Shown piece by piece: positions 49,752-58,333 of a DNA stretch of 58,333 nt (the stretch's first letter is position 1; each line of letters begins with the position of its first letter). The DNA comes from Clostridia bacterium (GTDB lineage Bacteria > Bacillota > Clostridia > Christensenellales > QALW01). The translations under genes and the position numbers were made by a program. The stretch is taken from NCBI GenBank assembly GCA_017502165.1, contig JAFVVO010000003.1, positions 1 through 58,333 of the forward strand, read 5' to 3'. The notes under the pieces were generated by a model, which saw only the letters and a program-made list of their open reading frames with translations, ran no database searches and was not told where the DNA came from.

Positions 49752-49827
49752 ACATAAACAGCGGTTAATTTATTAAAACTTTTCGATAAAGCGTTGGTTT
49801 GTTTTCAAAACGAAAAAGGAGGAAATT

Positions 49828-50868
49828 ATGAGCAAAAAAAGATTTGCGTTTATAGGCATTTTTATTTTGTCAATAGTGTTGCTTGCATTTTTACTGCGCG
49901 GCGCTTTAATGGAAATTATTTCGCTTTTGCTTATTTCGGCGGTGCAGGCGTATCTTTTTTTGCCTATGGTAAAAGCCCTTGAAAAGCGCGTTAATACTAC
50001 CGTTGCAATTTTATTAAGCTTTGCTTTAACTTTGGTAATAAACGTGGCGGTGATTATGCTTTTGCTTCCGATTTTTATTGATCAGATAAAGAATTTTTCT
50101 CAAAGTGTACCCGGATTTATTGCTTACGTTACGGATTTAGCGGCGGTTTACGCAAAAAAAGTTCCTTTCTTAACTGAGTTAATAGGAAAAATAGACGTTA
50201 AGAATACAGCACTTAACGGTATAAGCAGTTTTTTAACGGGATTTTCACCTGCTAAAATCTTCTCCTTCGTTTCGACCTCTTTATTGATACCGGTTGTAAT
50301 GTTCTATTTACTGCGTGACAGAGAGCAAATTAAAAAGCTGACGCTGTTTTTAATGCCCCAAAAAATCAGAATCCCCGTTTTATACGCGTTTCGCGATATT
50401 AACCGACAGATGCGAGATTACGTGTTCGGTGAGTTTGTTGTAATTCTTACGGTAAGTGCCTTGATGGGCGCTGCCCTTGGGGTGTGCGGCTTTGATTATT
50501 GGCTGATTCTCGGACTTTTTATGGGAATTTTTAATATTATTCCGTATATTGGACCCGTTTTAGGCAGTATTCCGATTTTGCTCGTTGCCTTGGGGCAGGG
50601 GTGGAATAAGATAATTTTAGGGCTCGTGCTTATTTTAGTTGTTCAGCAAATAGACAATCTTATTATCCAACCACGTATTATTTCTACCAGCGTTCGTATT
50701 CATCCGATTATCGTTCTGCTTTGCGTTGTTGCGGGAAGTTCGGTGGGAAATTTGATCGGCATGGTGCTTGCAATACCCGTTTATATTATTTTAAGGATAC
50801 TTTTTAGGGAAATTTATAGATATTTCACGGAAAGAAAACGTAATTTTCCCGAAATTGCCAAAATATAG
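49828..50868 (+). CDS. AI-2E family transporter (PerM/YtvI-like)
   Basis: A 346-aa membrane protein with about eight helices and the family core: IPVVMFYLLRDREQIKKL, GVCGFDYWLILGLFMGIFNI and IPYIGPVLGSIP, followed by IDNLIIQPRIIS. The family includes sporulation YtvI and other putative transporters of unknown substrate. In Firmicutes it often stands before alaS-ireB-ruvX. ATG 49828 follows AAGGAGGAAATT. Here the next gene is ireB, with its own promoter. Confidence 0.85.
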   Translation: MSKKRFAFIGIFILSIVLLAFLLRGALMEIISLLLISAVQAYLFLPMVKALEKRVNTTVAILLSFALTLVINVAVIMLLLPIFIDQIKNFSQSVPGFIAYVTDLAAVYAKKVPFLTELIGKIDVKNTALNGISSFLTGFSPAKIFSFVSTSLLIPVVMFYLLRDREQIKKLTLFLMPQKIRIPVLYAFRDINRQMRDYVFGEFVVILTVSALMGAALGVCGFDYWLILGLFMGIFNIIPYIGPVLGSIPILLVALGQGWNKIILGLVLILVVQQIDNLIIQPRIISTSVRIHPIIVLLCVVAGSSVGNLIGMVLAIPVYIILRILFREIYRYFTERKRNFPEIAKI

Positions 50869-50870
50869 TA

Positions 50871-50899
50871 TTGTAAAATTTTTAAATTTATTATATAAT
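50871..50899 (+). promoter_or_regulatory. SigA promoter of ireB-ruvX-DUF1292
   Basis: TTGTAA (50871-50876), 17 nt, TATAAT (50894-50899). Confidence 0.8.
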
Positions 50900-50930
50900 A
50901 CTTCCAAGAAATGTTTTTTGGAGGCCTATT

Positions 50931-51185
50931 ATGCAAAACATTAACGATACTATGAAATATTCCCGTAGAGAAGAAAATACTGAAATTAAGGATATTCTTA
51001 TTCAGGTTTTCAACGCATTGCAGGAAAAAGGATACGACCCCGTAAATCAGATTGTAGGATATATTCTTTCCGGTGATCCTACGTATATTACGGGATACAA
51101 CAATGCCCGTAATCTGATTCGCCGTGTTGACAGAGACGAGCTCTTAGAAGAGCTTGTAAAAAGCTACATTGCTAACTGCGAATGA
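50931..51185 (+). CDS. ireB: IreB-family regulatory phosphoprotein (DUF965)
   Basis: An 84-aa protein identical in plan to IreB/Yrz[61 protein letters not shown]. In Enterococcus IreB is phosphorylated on Thr near the N-terminus by the Ser/Thr kinase IreK and affects cephalosporin resistance. ATG 50931 follows GGAGGCCTATT. It overlaps ruvX by an ATGA. The conserved neighbour alaS is missing upstream. Confidence 0.93.
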   Translation: MQNINDTMKYSRREENTEIKDILIQVFNALQEKGYDPVNQIVGYILSGDPTYITGYNNARNLIRRVDRDELLEELVKSYIANCE

Positions 51186-51598
51186 ATTATTTAGGACTTG
51201 ATATAGGTAATAAACGCATTGGAATTTCAATAAGCTATAGCGGTATTATGGCTAACGGCCTGGAAACACACGTGCGTTCAACCTTAAATAACGACTGCAA
51301 TTATATCGTTGAGCTTGCCCAAAAAAACAAGATTGACGTTATTGTTGCAGGTCTTCCGAAGCACCTGAACGGCGATGCTCATCAGCAGGCTGAGCAAAAC
51401 GAGGTGCTTTGCGAAGCATTGCGTCAAAGAGGCCTTAAAATCGAATATATTGACGAGCGCTTGACCTCTGCGGCGGCGGAAAAGGCTATGCTTGAAGCAG
51501 ATTTATCGAGAAAAAAACGGAAAGAAAATATTGATAAATTGGCTGCGGTTATTATTCTGCAGGATTATTTGGACAGAAAAAACGGAGGAATATTCTAA
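51182..51598 (+). CDS. ruvX: Holliday junction resolvase RuvX / YqgF
   Basis: A 138-aa RNase H-fold protein: [16 protein letters not shown] with catalytic Asp7, [13 protein letters not shown] and [16 protein letters not shown]. YqgF has been linked to Holliday-junction resolution and to pre-16S rRNA 5' processing. The start codon overlaps the ireB stop (51182-51185), and the DUF1292 gene overlaps its end. Confidence 0.92.
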   Translation: MNYLGLDIGNKRIGISISYSGIMANGLETHVRSTLNNDCNYIVELAQKNKIDVIVAGLPKHLNGDAHQQAEQNEVLCEALRQRGLKIEYIDERLTSAAAEKAMLEADLSRKKRKENIDKLAAVIILQDYLDRKNGGIF

Positions 51599-51873
51599 TG
51601 AGCGAAAATAATGAAAATCTTATTGTTACTCTTGTTGACGAGGAGGACGTTAGCTTTGATGCTGAGCTTATTGACAGCATAATGTATGATAACCACATCT
51701 ACAATTTCTTTGTTCCCGTTGAGGAAATTGACAACGAGGAGCCTCAGGTAATTATCCTTGAATATAAGGAGGAGGGAGAAGATATCGTGCTTCTTCCCGT
51801 TGAAAACGAAGTGCTTCTTGATGAAATCTGGCAGGCTTATATGGACGAGCTTGACGGTGAAGATGAAGATTAA
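51598..51873 (+). CDS. DUF1292 protein (YrzB-like)
   Basis: A 91-aa acidic protein: ENLIVTLVDEEDVSFDAEL, YNFFVPVEEIDNEEPQVIIL, then a glutamate/aspartate-rich tail (DELDGEDED). DUF1292 lies next to ruvX and ireB in most Firmicutes. No biochemical role is known. It starts in the ruvX stop (TAATG). A strong terminator closes the transcript at 51926-51967. Confidence 0.9.
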   Translation: MSENNENLIVTLVDEEDVSFDAELIDSIMYDNHIYNFFVPVEEIDNEEPQVIILEYKEEGEDIVLLPVENEVLLDEIWQAYMDELDGEDED

Positions 51874-51925
51874 ACATAAAAATTGTAGAATTTGAAAAAA
51901 TTTTAATAAAAATAAAGGTTTTTTT

Positions 51926-51967
51926 AGTCTTTTGCAGAATATATAAGTATGCAAAAGACTTTTTTTA
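51926..51967 (+). terminator. terminator after DUF1292
   Basis: AGTCTTTTGCA (51926-51936) pairs perfectly with TGCAAAAGACT (51950-51960), followed by T7. Confidence 0.9.
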
Positions 51968-51983
51968 TTGAAAGGTGCTATTT

Positions 51984-52982
51984 ATGAGAGAAAATACTGA
52001 AAGATTTGAAAGAGAATTTTTATTTCCCTGGGCGGCAAAGTCTTACGAAAGTAAAGGTCGCGAAAAGGAGGAAGAGGATTGCGAGCTTCGTACTTCCTTC
52101 CAAAGAGACAGAGACAGAATTATTTACTGTAAATCCTTCCGCCGTCTTAAGCATAAAACTCAGGTGTTCTTAGCACCTTCGGGTGACCATTACAGAACGC
52201 GCTTAACTCACACCCTTGAGGTTAGCCAGATTGCCCGCACCATTGCGCGCAGCTTGCGTCTTAACGAAGATTTAACCGAAGCAATAGCAATGGGACACGA
52301 TTTGGGACATACGCCCTTCGGACATGCAGGCGAAAGAGTGCTTGACGAAATTTGCTCCTGCGGCTTTAAGCATAACGAGCAGAGCAGACGCGTTGTTGAA
52401 CTGCTTGAGGAGGACAAGGGTCTTAATTTGACCTGGGAGGTGCGTGACGGTATTGAAAATCACACCAGCCGTTCTAAGCCCGCAACCTTGGAGGGTATGA
52501 TAGTTTCCTACGCCGACAGAATTGCTTACATAAACCACGATATTGACGATGCTTGCAGGGCGGGTATTATAACCGATGCGGATCTTCCCTTACGCGCAAA
52601 TATGATTTTAGGCACAAAAAACTCTCAAAGAATAGATACTTTAGTTAAGGATATTATTAAAAACAGCTTCGGCAAGCCGGAGGTTAAAATGTCGGACGAA
52701 ATTTATGAGGTTATGAACGAGCTTCGCGATTTTATGTTTGCTTACGTTTATTCCTCCGACAGCAGCGCAAAGGCAGAGGAGTTAAAGGCGGAAAACGTTG
52801 TAAGAAACTTGTTTAACGCTTATATGAACGACGATTCTCTGTTGGCGCCCAGTGTTAAGGCTGATATTAAGAAATACGGAAGAGAAAAAGCAGTTTGCGA
52901 TTATATTGCAGGTATGAGTGACGGATATGCACTTAACGAATATTCCAGAATTTTCGTTCCTCGTTCCTGGGATAAGGAATAG
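51984..52982 (+). CDS. dgt: dGTP triphosphohydrolase
   Basis: A 332-aa HD enzyme: RTSFQRDRDRIIYCKSFRRL, KTQVFLAPSGDHYRTRLTHT (H of the HD pocket), GHDLGHTPFGHAGERVLDE and YADRIAYINHDIDDA. It hydrolyses dNTPs (dGTP in E. coli) to nucleoside and triphosphate. ATG 51984 follows AAAGGTGCTATTT; an ATG at 51975 would lie too near. It starts a macromolecular-synthesis-type operon with dnaG and rpoD. Confidence 0.92.
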   Translation: MRENTERFEREFLFPWAAKSYESKGREKEEEDCELRTSFQRDRDRIIYCKSFRRLKHKTQVFLAPSGDHYRTRLTHTLEVSQIARTIARSLRLNEDLTEAIAMGHDLGHTPFGHAGERVLDEICSCGFKHNEQSRRVVELLEEDKGLNLTWEVRDGIENHTSRSKPATLEGMIVSYADRIAYINHDIDDACRAGIITDADLPLRANMILGTKNSQRIDTLVKDIIKNSFGKPEVKMSDEIYEVMNELRDFMFAYVYSSDSSAKAEELKAENVVRNLFNAYMNDDSLLAPSVKADIKKYGREKAVCDYIAGMSDGYALNEYSRIFVPRSWDKE

Positions 52983-52991
52983 GAGAAATTT

Positions 52992-54746
52992 ATGCCTCGA
53001 ATACCGGAACAATTTATTGATGCGGTTCTTGATAAGGTTGATATTGTTGACGTAATTTCCGAATACGTTTCACTTCAGAAGCGCGGAAATAAGTATTTGG
53101 GACTTTGTCCGTTTCACAATGAGAAAACGGCGTCCTTTACCGTTGACGGAGACAAGCAGTTATTTTATTGCTTTGGCTGTCACGTGGGCGGTAACGTGGT
53201 AGGATTTTTGGAGAAAAAAGAAAATCTTACTTATATTGAGACTATTGAAGAGCTTGCAAAACGGGCTAATATGCCTATGCCTGCCCTTGAAAGCGGAGGG
53301 AAGCCGATGCTGGACAAGGACACTAAAAATAAGATTTTAGAAGCTAACAGAGCCGCGGCGAGATTTTATTTCAACACTTTGTTTGAGCCTGAGGGCGTTG
53401 AAGGTCTGGAATATTTTACTCAGCGCGGACTGACGGAAAATATTATTAAACGCTTTGGGCTTGGATATGCTCCCGACCAAAGAGATGCACTTGTTAAGCA
53501 TCTGAAAGAAAAAGGGTTTGATGAGGATATAATCGTTTTAGCCGGTCTTGCACAACGGAATGATTACGGCGTGCGAGATAATTTCCGCACGAGAGTTATG
53601 TTTCCTATTATTTCACCAAGCGGTGACGTTTTGGGCTTTGGCGGAAGAGTTTTAGATAAATCCCTGCCCAAATATCTTAACACCGGTGATACTCCGGTAT
53701 TTAACAAACGTAAAAATCTGTACGCACTTAATATTCTTAAGAAAAACAACAAGGGCAGAGCCATTATCGGTGAAGGCTATATGGATGTAATTGCGCTTAA
53801 TATGGCAGGCTTTGATTACGGAGTTGCTTCTTTAGGTACTGCCGTTACGCCCGAGCAGGTTCGTCTGCTTAAGCGGTATGCCCAGGAAATTTATATTTGC
53901 TACGACGGTGATAAGGCAGGCATAAGCGCTACGCATAAGGTAATTGACCTGATGCGCGAAGCGGAGCTTAAGCCCAAAATCATTGCTCTTGAGCTTGGGG
54001 TAGATCCTGACGAATTTATTAAAGCCAACGGCGCCGAAGCGTTTAAGGAAAAAATGAAAACGGCCCGTACAAGCATTGAATATTTAATGGATGAAATTAA
54101 AGAGCAGTGCGATATGAACACCGAGGAGGGCAGAGCGTCTTTTGCGGAAAAAGCAACGGCTATTGTTGAAAAATACGCCTTTAACAGCATTGAAATGGAA
54201 ATGTATATTAAGCGTATAAATCAGTTAAGCGGCTTCTCTGTTGATGCTCTTTACGATAATATAGGCACGAAAGCCAAAACCGAGCAAAAAGAGGACAAAA
54301 TTGCCTCAGGAATTTTGAATAAGTTTGAATCAGTAACCGAGCGTGCGCTTATTGCGGTACTTATTGAAAATCAGCATTTAATAGGCAAGGCTAAGGAGAG
54401 GCTTAAGGATGAGTACTTTGAAAGCTCGGCTTACTTAAGGATTTTCAAGTATCTGTGCGAATTAAACGAAAAAACAAGTCTTTCGCTCTTGATACGCGCC
54501 TTTGAAGGTGACGAGCAATGCTCTGCGGCGCTTTCTTCAGTTGGCATTGAAAACAACGTGTTTGGCGATGCGGAAGCGTTTTTATCCGATTGCTGTCTTA
54601 AGATGACAATGGAGTTCTTGAATAAAAAACGTATTGAGCTTACTGCTAAAATGAATCAGGAAGCAAGGCTTGAAGAAAAAATCGCTCTTGCGGGCGAAAT
54701 AGCACAAATTGACAAAGAAATTAAAAAAATACGAAGCGAATTTTAG
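52992..54746 (+). CDS. dnaG: DNA primase
   Basis: A 584-aa primase: CHC2 zinc finger (C39, H42, C60, C63), the primase core, TOPRIM motifs IIGEGYMDVIALNMAG and ICYDGDKAG, and a helical C-terminal helicase-interaction domain (about 440-580). It makes RNA primers at the replication fork. ATG 52992 follows AGGAGAAATTT, 9 nt after the dgt stop. rpoD follows after 12 nt. Confidence 0.96.
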   Translation: MPRIPEQFIDAVLDKVDIVDVISEYVSLQKRGNKYLGLCPFHNEKTASFTVDGDKQLFYCFGCHVGGNVVGFLEKKENLTYIETIEELAKRANMPMPALESGGKPMLDKDTKNKILEANRAAARFYFNTLFEPEGVEGLEYFTQRGLTENIIKRFGLGYAPDQRDALVKHLKEKGFDEDIIVLAGLAQRNDYGVRDNFRTRVMFPIISPSGDVLGFGGRVLDKSLPKYLNTGDTPVFNKRKNLYALNILKKNNKGRAIIGEGYMDVIALNMAGFDYGVASLGTAVTPEQVRLLKRYAQEIYICYDGDKAGISATHKVIDLMREAELKPKIIALELGVDPDEFIKANGAEAFKEKMKTARTSIEYLMDEIKEQCDMNTEEGRASFAEKATAIVEKYAFNSIEMEMYIKRINQLSGFSVDALYDNIGTKAKTEQKEDKIASGILNKFESVTERALIAVLIENQHLIGKAKERLKDEYFESSAYLRIFKYLCELNEKTSLSLLIRAFEGDEQCSAALSSVGIENNVFGDAEAFLSDCCLKMTMEFLNKKRIELTAKMNQEARLEEKIALAGEIAQIDKEIKKIRSEF

Positions 54747-54758
54747 GAGGACGGTAAA

Positions 54759-55868
54759 ATGAGTGAGAATTTTGTAGAATTCAGCGATCAGCTCATTGAT
54801 AAAATGAGTGAAATTAAAAAGAAAATTAAAGATGGTGCAATCAAGAAACAGCTTACCTATACCGAAGTTATCGATATGCTTGACGGAATAGAGTATGACG
54901 TTGACCAGATTGAGAAAATCTTCGATATGTTTGAGGGTATGGGCGTAAAAATCCAGAGCGATGTTGACCCTAATATTGAAGATATTATGGAAAGTATTCC
55001 ACAAAGCGAATCTCATATGATCGTTCTCAACGACAGTATCAGCGTGGATGATCCCGTAAGAATGTACCTTAAGGAAATGGGCAAGGTTCCGCTGCTTTCG
55101 GCAGATGAGGAAATCGAAATTGCTAAGCGCGTTGAAAACGGTGACGAAAAGGCAAGAGAAAAGCTTGCGGAAGCAAACCTCAGATTAGTTGTAAGCATTG
55201 CCAAAAGATACGTTGGCCGCGGTATGCTTTTCCTTGATTTGATTCAGGAGGGCAACCTGGGCTTAATTAAGGCGGTTGAAAAGTTCGACTACACAAAGGG
55301 TTATAAGTTTTCTACCTACGCTACTTGGTGGATTCGTCAGGCTATTACCCGCGCTATTGCCGACCAGGCAAGAACTATCCGTATTCCCGTACATATGGTT
55401 GAAACTATCCATAAGCTTTCAAGAGTAAAGCGTCAGCTTGTACAGACTCTCGGCAGGGATCCTCAGGTTGAGGAAATTGCCGAAGCTATGGAGGTTTCTG
55501 TTGACAGAGTTCGCGAAATCATTAAGATTGCTCAGGATCCGGTTTCTCTTGAAACACCTATAGGTGAAGAGGAGGACAGCCATTTAGGTGACTTTATTCC
55601 CGATGACGATATTCCTCTGCCCTCAGATGCGGCGGCGGCAACCTTATTAAAGGAACAGCTTATGCAGGTTTTAAGCACTCTTACTCCCAGAGAAGAAAAG
55701 GTGCTTCGTCTTCGTTTCGGTATTGACGACGGAAGACAACGTACATTGGAAGAGGTTGGCAGAGAGTTTAACGTAACGAGAGAAAGAATCCGTCAGATTG
55801 AAGCAAAGGCACTCAGAAAGCTTCGTCATCCCAGCAGAAGACGTAAATTAGAGGATTATCTTGAATAA
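54759..55868 (+). CDS. rpoD: RNA polymerase primary sigma factor SigA
   Basis: A 369-aa σ70: region 1.2 [20 protein letters not shown], region 2 [18 protein letters not shown] and [20 protein letters not shown], region 3 [16 protein letters not shown], region 4.2 [20 protein letters not shown]. Short N-terminus without the large E. coli-type insert, as in Firmicutes. It starts 12 nt after dnaG with AGGAGGACGGTAAA. The trmK start overlaps its 3' end by 8 nt. Confidence 0.97.
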   Translation: MSENFVEFSDQLIDKMSEIKKKIKDGAIKKQLTYTEVIDMLDGIEYDVDQIEKIFDMFEGMGVKIQSDVDPNIEDIMESIPQSESHMIVLNDSISVDDPVRMYLKEMGKVPLLSADEEIEIAKRVENGDEKAREKLAEANLRLVVSIAKRYVGRGMLFLDLIQEGNLGLIKAVEKFDYTKGYKFSTYATWWIRQAITRAIADQARTIRIPVHMVETIHKLSRVKRQLVQTLGRDPQVEEIAEAMEVSVDRVREIIKIAQDPVSLETPIGEEEDSHLGDFIPDDDIPLPSDAAAATLLKEQLMQVLSTLTPREEKVLRLRFGIDDGRQRTLEEVGREFNVTRERIRQIEAKALRKLRHPSRRRKLEDYLE

Positions 55869-56541
55869 TTTTTCACTTTCACCCAGAATGAAATGGGTTG
55901 CCGATTTGCTCGGTAAAAACGATACCGTTGCCGATATTGGTTGCGACCACGGAAAGCTAAGTGTTTATCTATTGCAAAACAACCTTGCAAAAAGTGTTAT
56001 TGCAACGGATATTTCCGCCGAGTCCTTGGAAAAAGCAAAAAAGCTTGCCGAAAAAGAGGGGATAGAGGGTATTTCGTTTTTTGTAGGGGACGGCTTTGAT
56101 GCGGTAAATAAAACTCCCGATGCGGCGGTTATTTGCGGTATGGGCGGTGACGTAATTGCCAAAATTATTGCTCATCCCAGGGCGCAAACGAGATTAGTGC
56201 TTCAGCCGATGAAGGATTCGGATATTCTGTTTCAGGCGCTTTTCGATTACGGCTTTTCGATTGAAAAGGAAAAAATAGTGCGTGAAGATAACAGGTTTTA
56301 TGAAATTATTTTAGCCGTGCCGGGAAAAATGGAAAAATTCGATTTTTCTCTTGCGCCGCTTGATAAAATGATTTGCGATTGTGACGCCGTTGCCTTCTTC
56401 AAGCATAAAAAATCCGTTTTACAAAAGGCGTTCAGTAGCGCGCAAAACACGAAATCGGACAGAGGAAACGCTCGGGCAAAGGAATTAAAGGAAAGAATTT
56501 CAGTTCTTGAAAGGGTAATTACTGATGTTGAAGGTAAATGA
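55861..56541 (+). CDS. trmK: tRNA (adenine22-N1)-methyltransferase TrmK
   Basis: A 226-aa Rossmann methyltransferase: [11 protein letters not shown], AdoMet motif [47 protein letters not shown] and a C-terminal helical domain. TrmK makes m1A22 in tRNA of Gram-positive bacteria. The start is TTG 55861, 6 nt after GAGGA inside rpoD. The next gene overlaps by 17 nt. trmK-nif3 after rpoD is the standard Firmicutes order. Confidence 0.93.
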   Translation: MNNFSLSPRMKWVADLLGKNDTVADIGCDHGKLSVYLLQNNLAKSVIATDISAESLEKAKKLAEKEGIEGISFFVGDGFDAVNKTPDAAVICGMGGDVIAKIIAHPRAQTRLVLQPMKDSDILFQALFDYGFSIEKEKIVREDNRFYEIILAVPGKMEKFDFSLAPLDKMICDCDAVAFFKHKKSVLQKAFSSAQNTKSDRGNARAKELKERISVLERVITDVEGK

Positions 56542-57316
56542 TGTTGTTAAGTTGATTGAAGAAGCTGTAAAGCCTGATTATGCGTATGATTGGGATAATT
56601 GCGGTCTTTTAGTTGGTGACGGTGAGGCAAGTGTAAGCAAGATTTTGATAACGCTTGATATGACCAAAGAGGTTTTAGAAGAGGCAATAGATAAAAAATG
56701 CCAAATGATAATTTCCCATCATCCCTTGATTTTTAAGGCGGTTAAAAGCGTTACAGCAGATTCATACGTTGGTGAAATTGTGTCGCTTTTATATAAAAAC
56801 GATATTTCTCTTTATTGCACTCATACGCCTATGGACATTTGCGTTGGCGGTGTAAACGACGCTCTTTGTGAGGTGCTCGAGATTAAAAACACGTCCCTTT
56901 TAGCTCCCTTTGAGGCGGGCGGTGAGCTTGTTGCTTGCGGAAGAAAGGGCGAATTTTCAAAAGAAATGACGAAGGATGAGCTGATTGCCTTCGTTAAAGA
57001 GAAAACAAACGCTAAATGTGTGCGCGGTCACTTGGAAAATAAGACCTTTAGGACAGTTTCTCTTACCGGAGGCGCAGGCGAAGAATTTGCTTTTGATGCC
57101 CTTGAAACTGACGTTTTTATTACCGGTGAAATTAAGCATCACACTGCGCTGGAATTAAAACGCAGAAAAATGTCGTTTTTAGCAATAGGGCATTATGAAA
57201 GCGAGGTCCATTTTGCCGATAAATTTGCTTGCAGTTTACAAAACAGAATAAATATGTTACAATTAGACGCACAAGTTTGCGTTTCAGAAATAAATACCAA
57301 TCCTTTTGATTGTTAG
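56525..57316 (+). CDS. Nif3-like dinuclear metal-binding protein (YqfO family)
   Basis: A 263-aa protein with the NIF3 metal ligands: DNCGLLVGDG, IISHHPLIFKAVKS (HH), YCTHTPMDICVGGVNDAL and, at the C-terminus, TGEIKHHTALE and GHYESE. It lacks the ~100-aa PII-like insert of B. subtilis YqfO. Proposed as GTP cyclohydrolase 1-like or metal-dependent hydrolase; function is unproven. It is part of the rpoD operon. Confidence 0.9.
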   Translation: MLKVNDVVKLIEEAVKPDYAYDWDNCGLLVGDGEASVSKILITLDMTKEVLEEAIDKKCQMIISHHPLIFKAVKSVTADSYVGEIVSLLYKNDISLYCTHTPMDICVGGVNDALCEVLEIKNTSLLAPFEAGGELVACGRKGEFSKEMTKDELIAFVKEKTNAKCVRGHLENKTFRTVSLTGGAGEEFAFDALETDVFITGEIKHHTALELKRRKMSFLAIGHYESEVHFADKFACSLQNRINMLQLDAQVCVSEINTNPFDC

Positions 57317-57327
57317 GAGGAAATATT

Positions 57328-58026
57328 ATGACAGATCAAATTAAAAAGCTTCTTGCTTATCAAGCGGCAGATGCTGCCGTTGATGAGGCGGAAAAGAAGG
57401 TAAAAACAAGCAAGGCGCGTAAAACCGCTAACCTGATGAAGCAGAGATACGAACTTGCGGTTGAAGAACGCAAAAAGCTTATTGCTTCCCGTGATGAAGC
57501 AGAGACCTTGGTTGCTTCCATGGCTGCTGAAATCGATAAGCTTGCTTCCCTTGCAGACGTTGATAGAGCTAAGGATGCTCCCGAGGATGTTGATGCATTA
57601 AAGAAGCTTCTTGCTGAAATTGATAAGATTTCACAGAATCTTAAAAAGGCAGAGGATAAGCTTAATCAAATCAATTCACTTGTTGCGGCAAACGAAAAGA
57701 AGATTAACGAGTACGCTGCGGTAGCAAATAAGGCAAAGGAAGAGTTTAATGCTAATAAGGCTGAGTATGAAGAGATTTATGCTCAGGCAAAGCCCGAAAT
57801 TGATGCTCTTGCGGCTGAAAGAGAAAAGGTTAAGGCTGACGTTGATAAAACTCTGCTTGCGAAATATCTTTCGCTTAAGAAGAATAAGATTACTCCTACT
57901 GCGCCGCTTACAAACAGCAGATGCGGTGGGTGTCATATGGAAATGCCTGCCTTTGCGGTTTCAAACGCCACCAAAAACGGCTATTGCGAATGTGAAAACT
58001 GCGGAAGAATTATTTACGTTGAATAA
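57328..58026 (+). CDS. coiled-coil zinc-ribbon protein (COG1579/CdsZ-like)
   Basis: A 232-aa protein with a long coiled coil (about residues 5-175, Ala/Lys/Glu-rich) and a C-terminal zinc ribbon SRCGGCHMEMPAFAVS then CECENCGRIIYVE. This is the CT398/CdsZ-type architecture; such proteins are proposed to act as chaperones or RNA-metabolism factors. ATG 57328 follows AGGAGGAAATATT; the in-frame ATG at 57310 overlaps nif3. It closes the operon before rnpB. Confidence 0.85.
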   Translation: MTDQIKKLLAYQAADAAVDEAEKKVKTSKARKTANLMKQRYELAVEERKKLIASRDEAETLVASMAAEIDKLASLADVDRAKDAPEDVDALKKLLAEIDKISQNLKKAEDKLNQINSLVAANEKKINEYAAVANKAKEEFNANKAEYEEIYAQAKPEIDALAAEREKVKADVDKTLLAKYLSLKKNKITPTAPLTNSRCGGCHMEMPAFAVSNATKNGYCECENCGRIIYVE

Positions 58027-58104
58027 GCTTTTCCGTTTCGCATATTAAGTTGTTGTGTGAATAAAATTTTCTTATTTACACAAAATAAAGCTTATACTAA
58101 ATTT

Positions 58105-58333
58105 TTGAGTAGGTTGGATGACTGCGGTGAAAATACGAGGAAAGTCCGAGCTTCACAGAGCAGGATGCCGGATAACGTCCGGTGGAGGCGACTCTAAGGA
58201 AAGTGCAACAGAGATATACCGCCGCATTGCTTTACTTTTGTATTGAAGCGCTTTGCGCTGCCTATGCGGTAAGGGTGGAAAGGCGAGGTAAGAGCTCACC
58301 GACCGTTATGGCGACTTAACGGTCCTGTAAACC
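58105..58333 (+). ncRNA. rnpB: RNase P RNA, 5' part (cut by the window end)
   Basis: The conserved type A features are present: GAGGAAAGTCCGAGCTTCAC (CR-I/P4 5' strand), ACAGAGCAGGATGCCGG, GGAAAGTGCAACAGAGATAT and ACCGCCG, and later GTAAGGGTGGAAAGGCGAGG with TAAGAGCTCACCG. RNase P RNA cleaves tRNA 5' leaders. A TATACT -10 lies at 58093-58098 with a poor -35, giving a start near 58105. The 3' P4 strand and terminator lie beyond the window. Confidence 0.95.

Noticed and set aside
1-58333. tRNA genes, rRNA genes and insertion sequences
   Set aside because: No tRNA-like T-loop, rRNA segment or transposase with terminal repeats was recognised; only TnpV and the serine recombinase indicate mobility.

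Overview
The window reads as a low-GC, spore-forming Firmicute of the class Clostridia. It carries spoVT, a CotH-like lipoprotein, IreB, a Firmicutes-type rpoD neighbourhood and canonical SigA promoters (TTGACA-17-TATAAT) with strong AGGAGG ribosome binding sites. A finer placement (Oscillospirales-like) is only a guess.

Region 1, about 1-14750, is an accessory element and defence island. From the left it holds a HipB-like regulator, a small acidic protein and an HNH protein behind a long structured RNA with its own promoter and terminator. Next come a frameshifted TIR gene with a membrane partner, a DUF6809 protein and TnpV. A five-gene type III restriction-modification operon follows (DUF6680, Mod, Res, two accessory genes), headed by an AbiEi-type regulator. 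The right end has an array of degenerate ~62-bp repeats, a YdbC/PC4-like protein, ParB and a large serine recombinase. The element's right boundary is probably just after the recombinase; its left end lies outside the window.

Region 2, about 14800-24780, is chromosomal: an ICMT-like methyltransferase, a CPBP protease, a nitroreductase, PnuC behind an attenuator-like leader, a VTT-acyltransferase-zinc ribbon fusion, a YfcC-type carrier that appears to start at AUU, a CotH lipoprotein and an HD hydrolase.

Region 3, 24868-32417, is the most interesting part. It is one promoter-to-terminator operon of five tightly spaced genes: a TIR-DUF6273 protein, a 725-aa helical protein with possible alpha/alpha-toroid features, a ParA/MinD-like ATPase with Arg in the P-loop (KGGAGRST), a 763-aa protein without a recognised domain, and a protein with two S-adenosylmethionine-decarboxylase-like half domains. 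I know of no described system with this composition. Its likeliest role is a conflict or sensing system with a TIR effector. Just downstream lie the stubs of an XRE regulator and a YhcH-type gene, whose promoter and RBS survive.

Region 4, about 32800-49730, holds cell-envelope and sporulation genes (two zinc-ribbon membrane proteins, SpoVT, a class A PBP, a PucR-type regulator, an S41 protease). It continues with a TM1266-ABC transporter operon behind a textbook riboswitch-like leader, two cysteine desulfurase-like enzymes with a DUF3343 protein, and a PRC-barrel protein. Region 5, 49828-58333, is core: an AI-2E transporter, ireB-ruvX-DUF1292 (alaS is absent from its usual place), then the macromolecular-synthesis operon dgt-dnaG-rpoD-trmK-nif3-zinc ribbon protein, and the 5' part of RNase P RNA, cut by the window edge.
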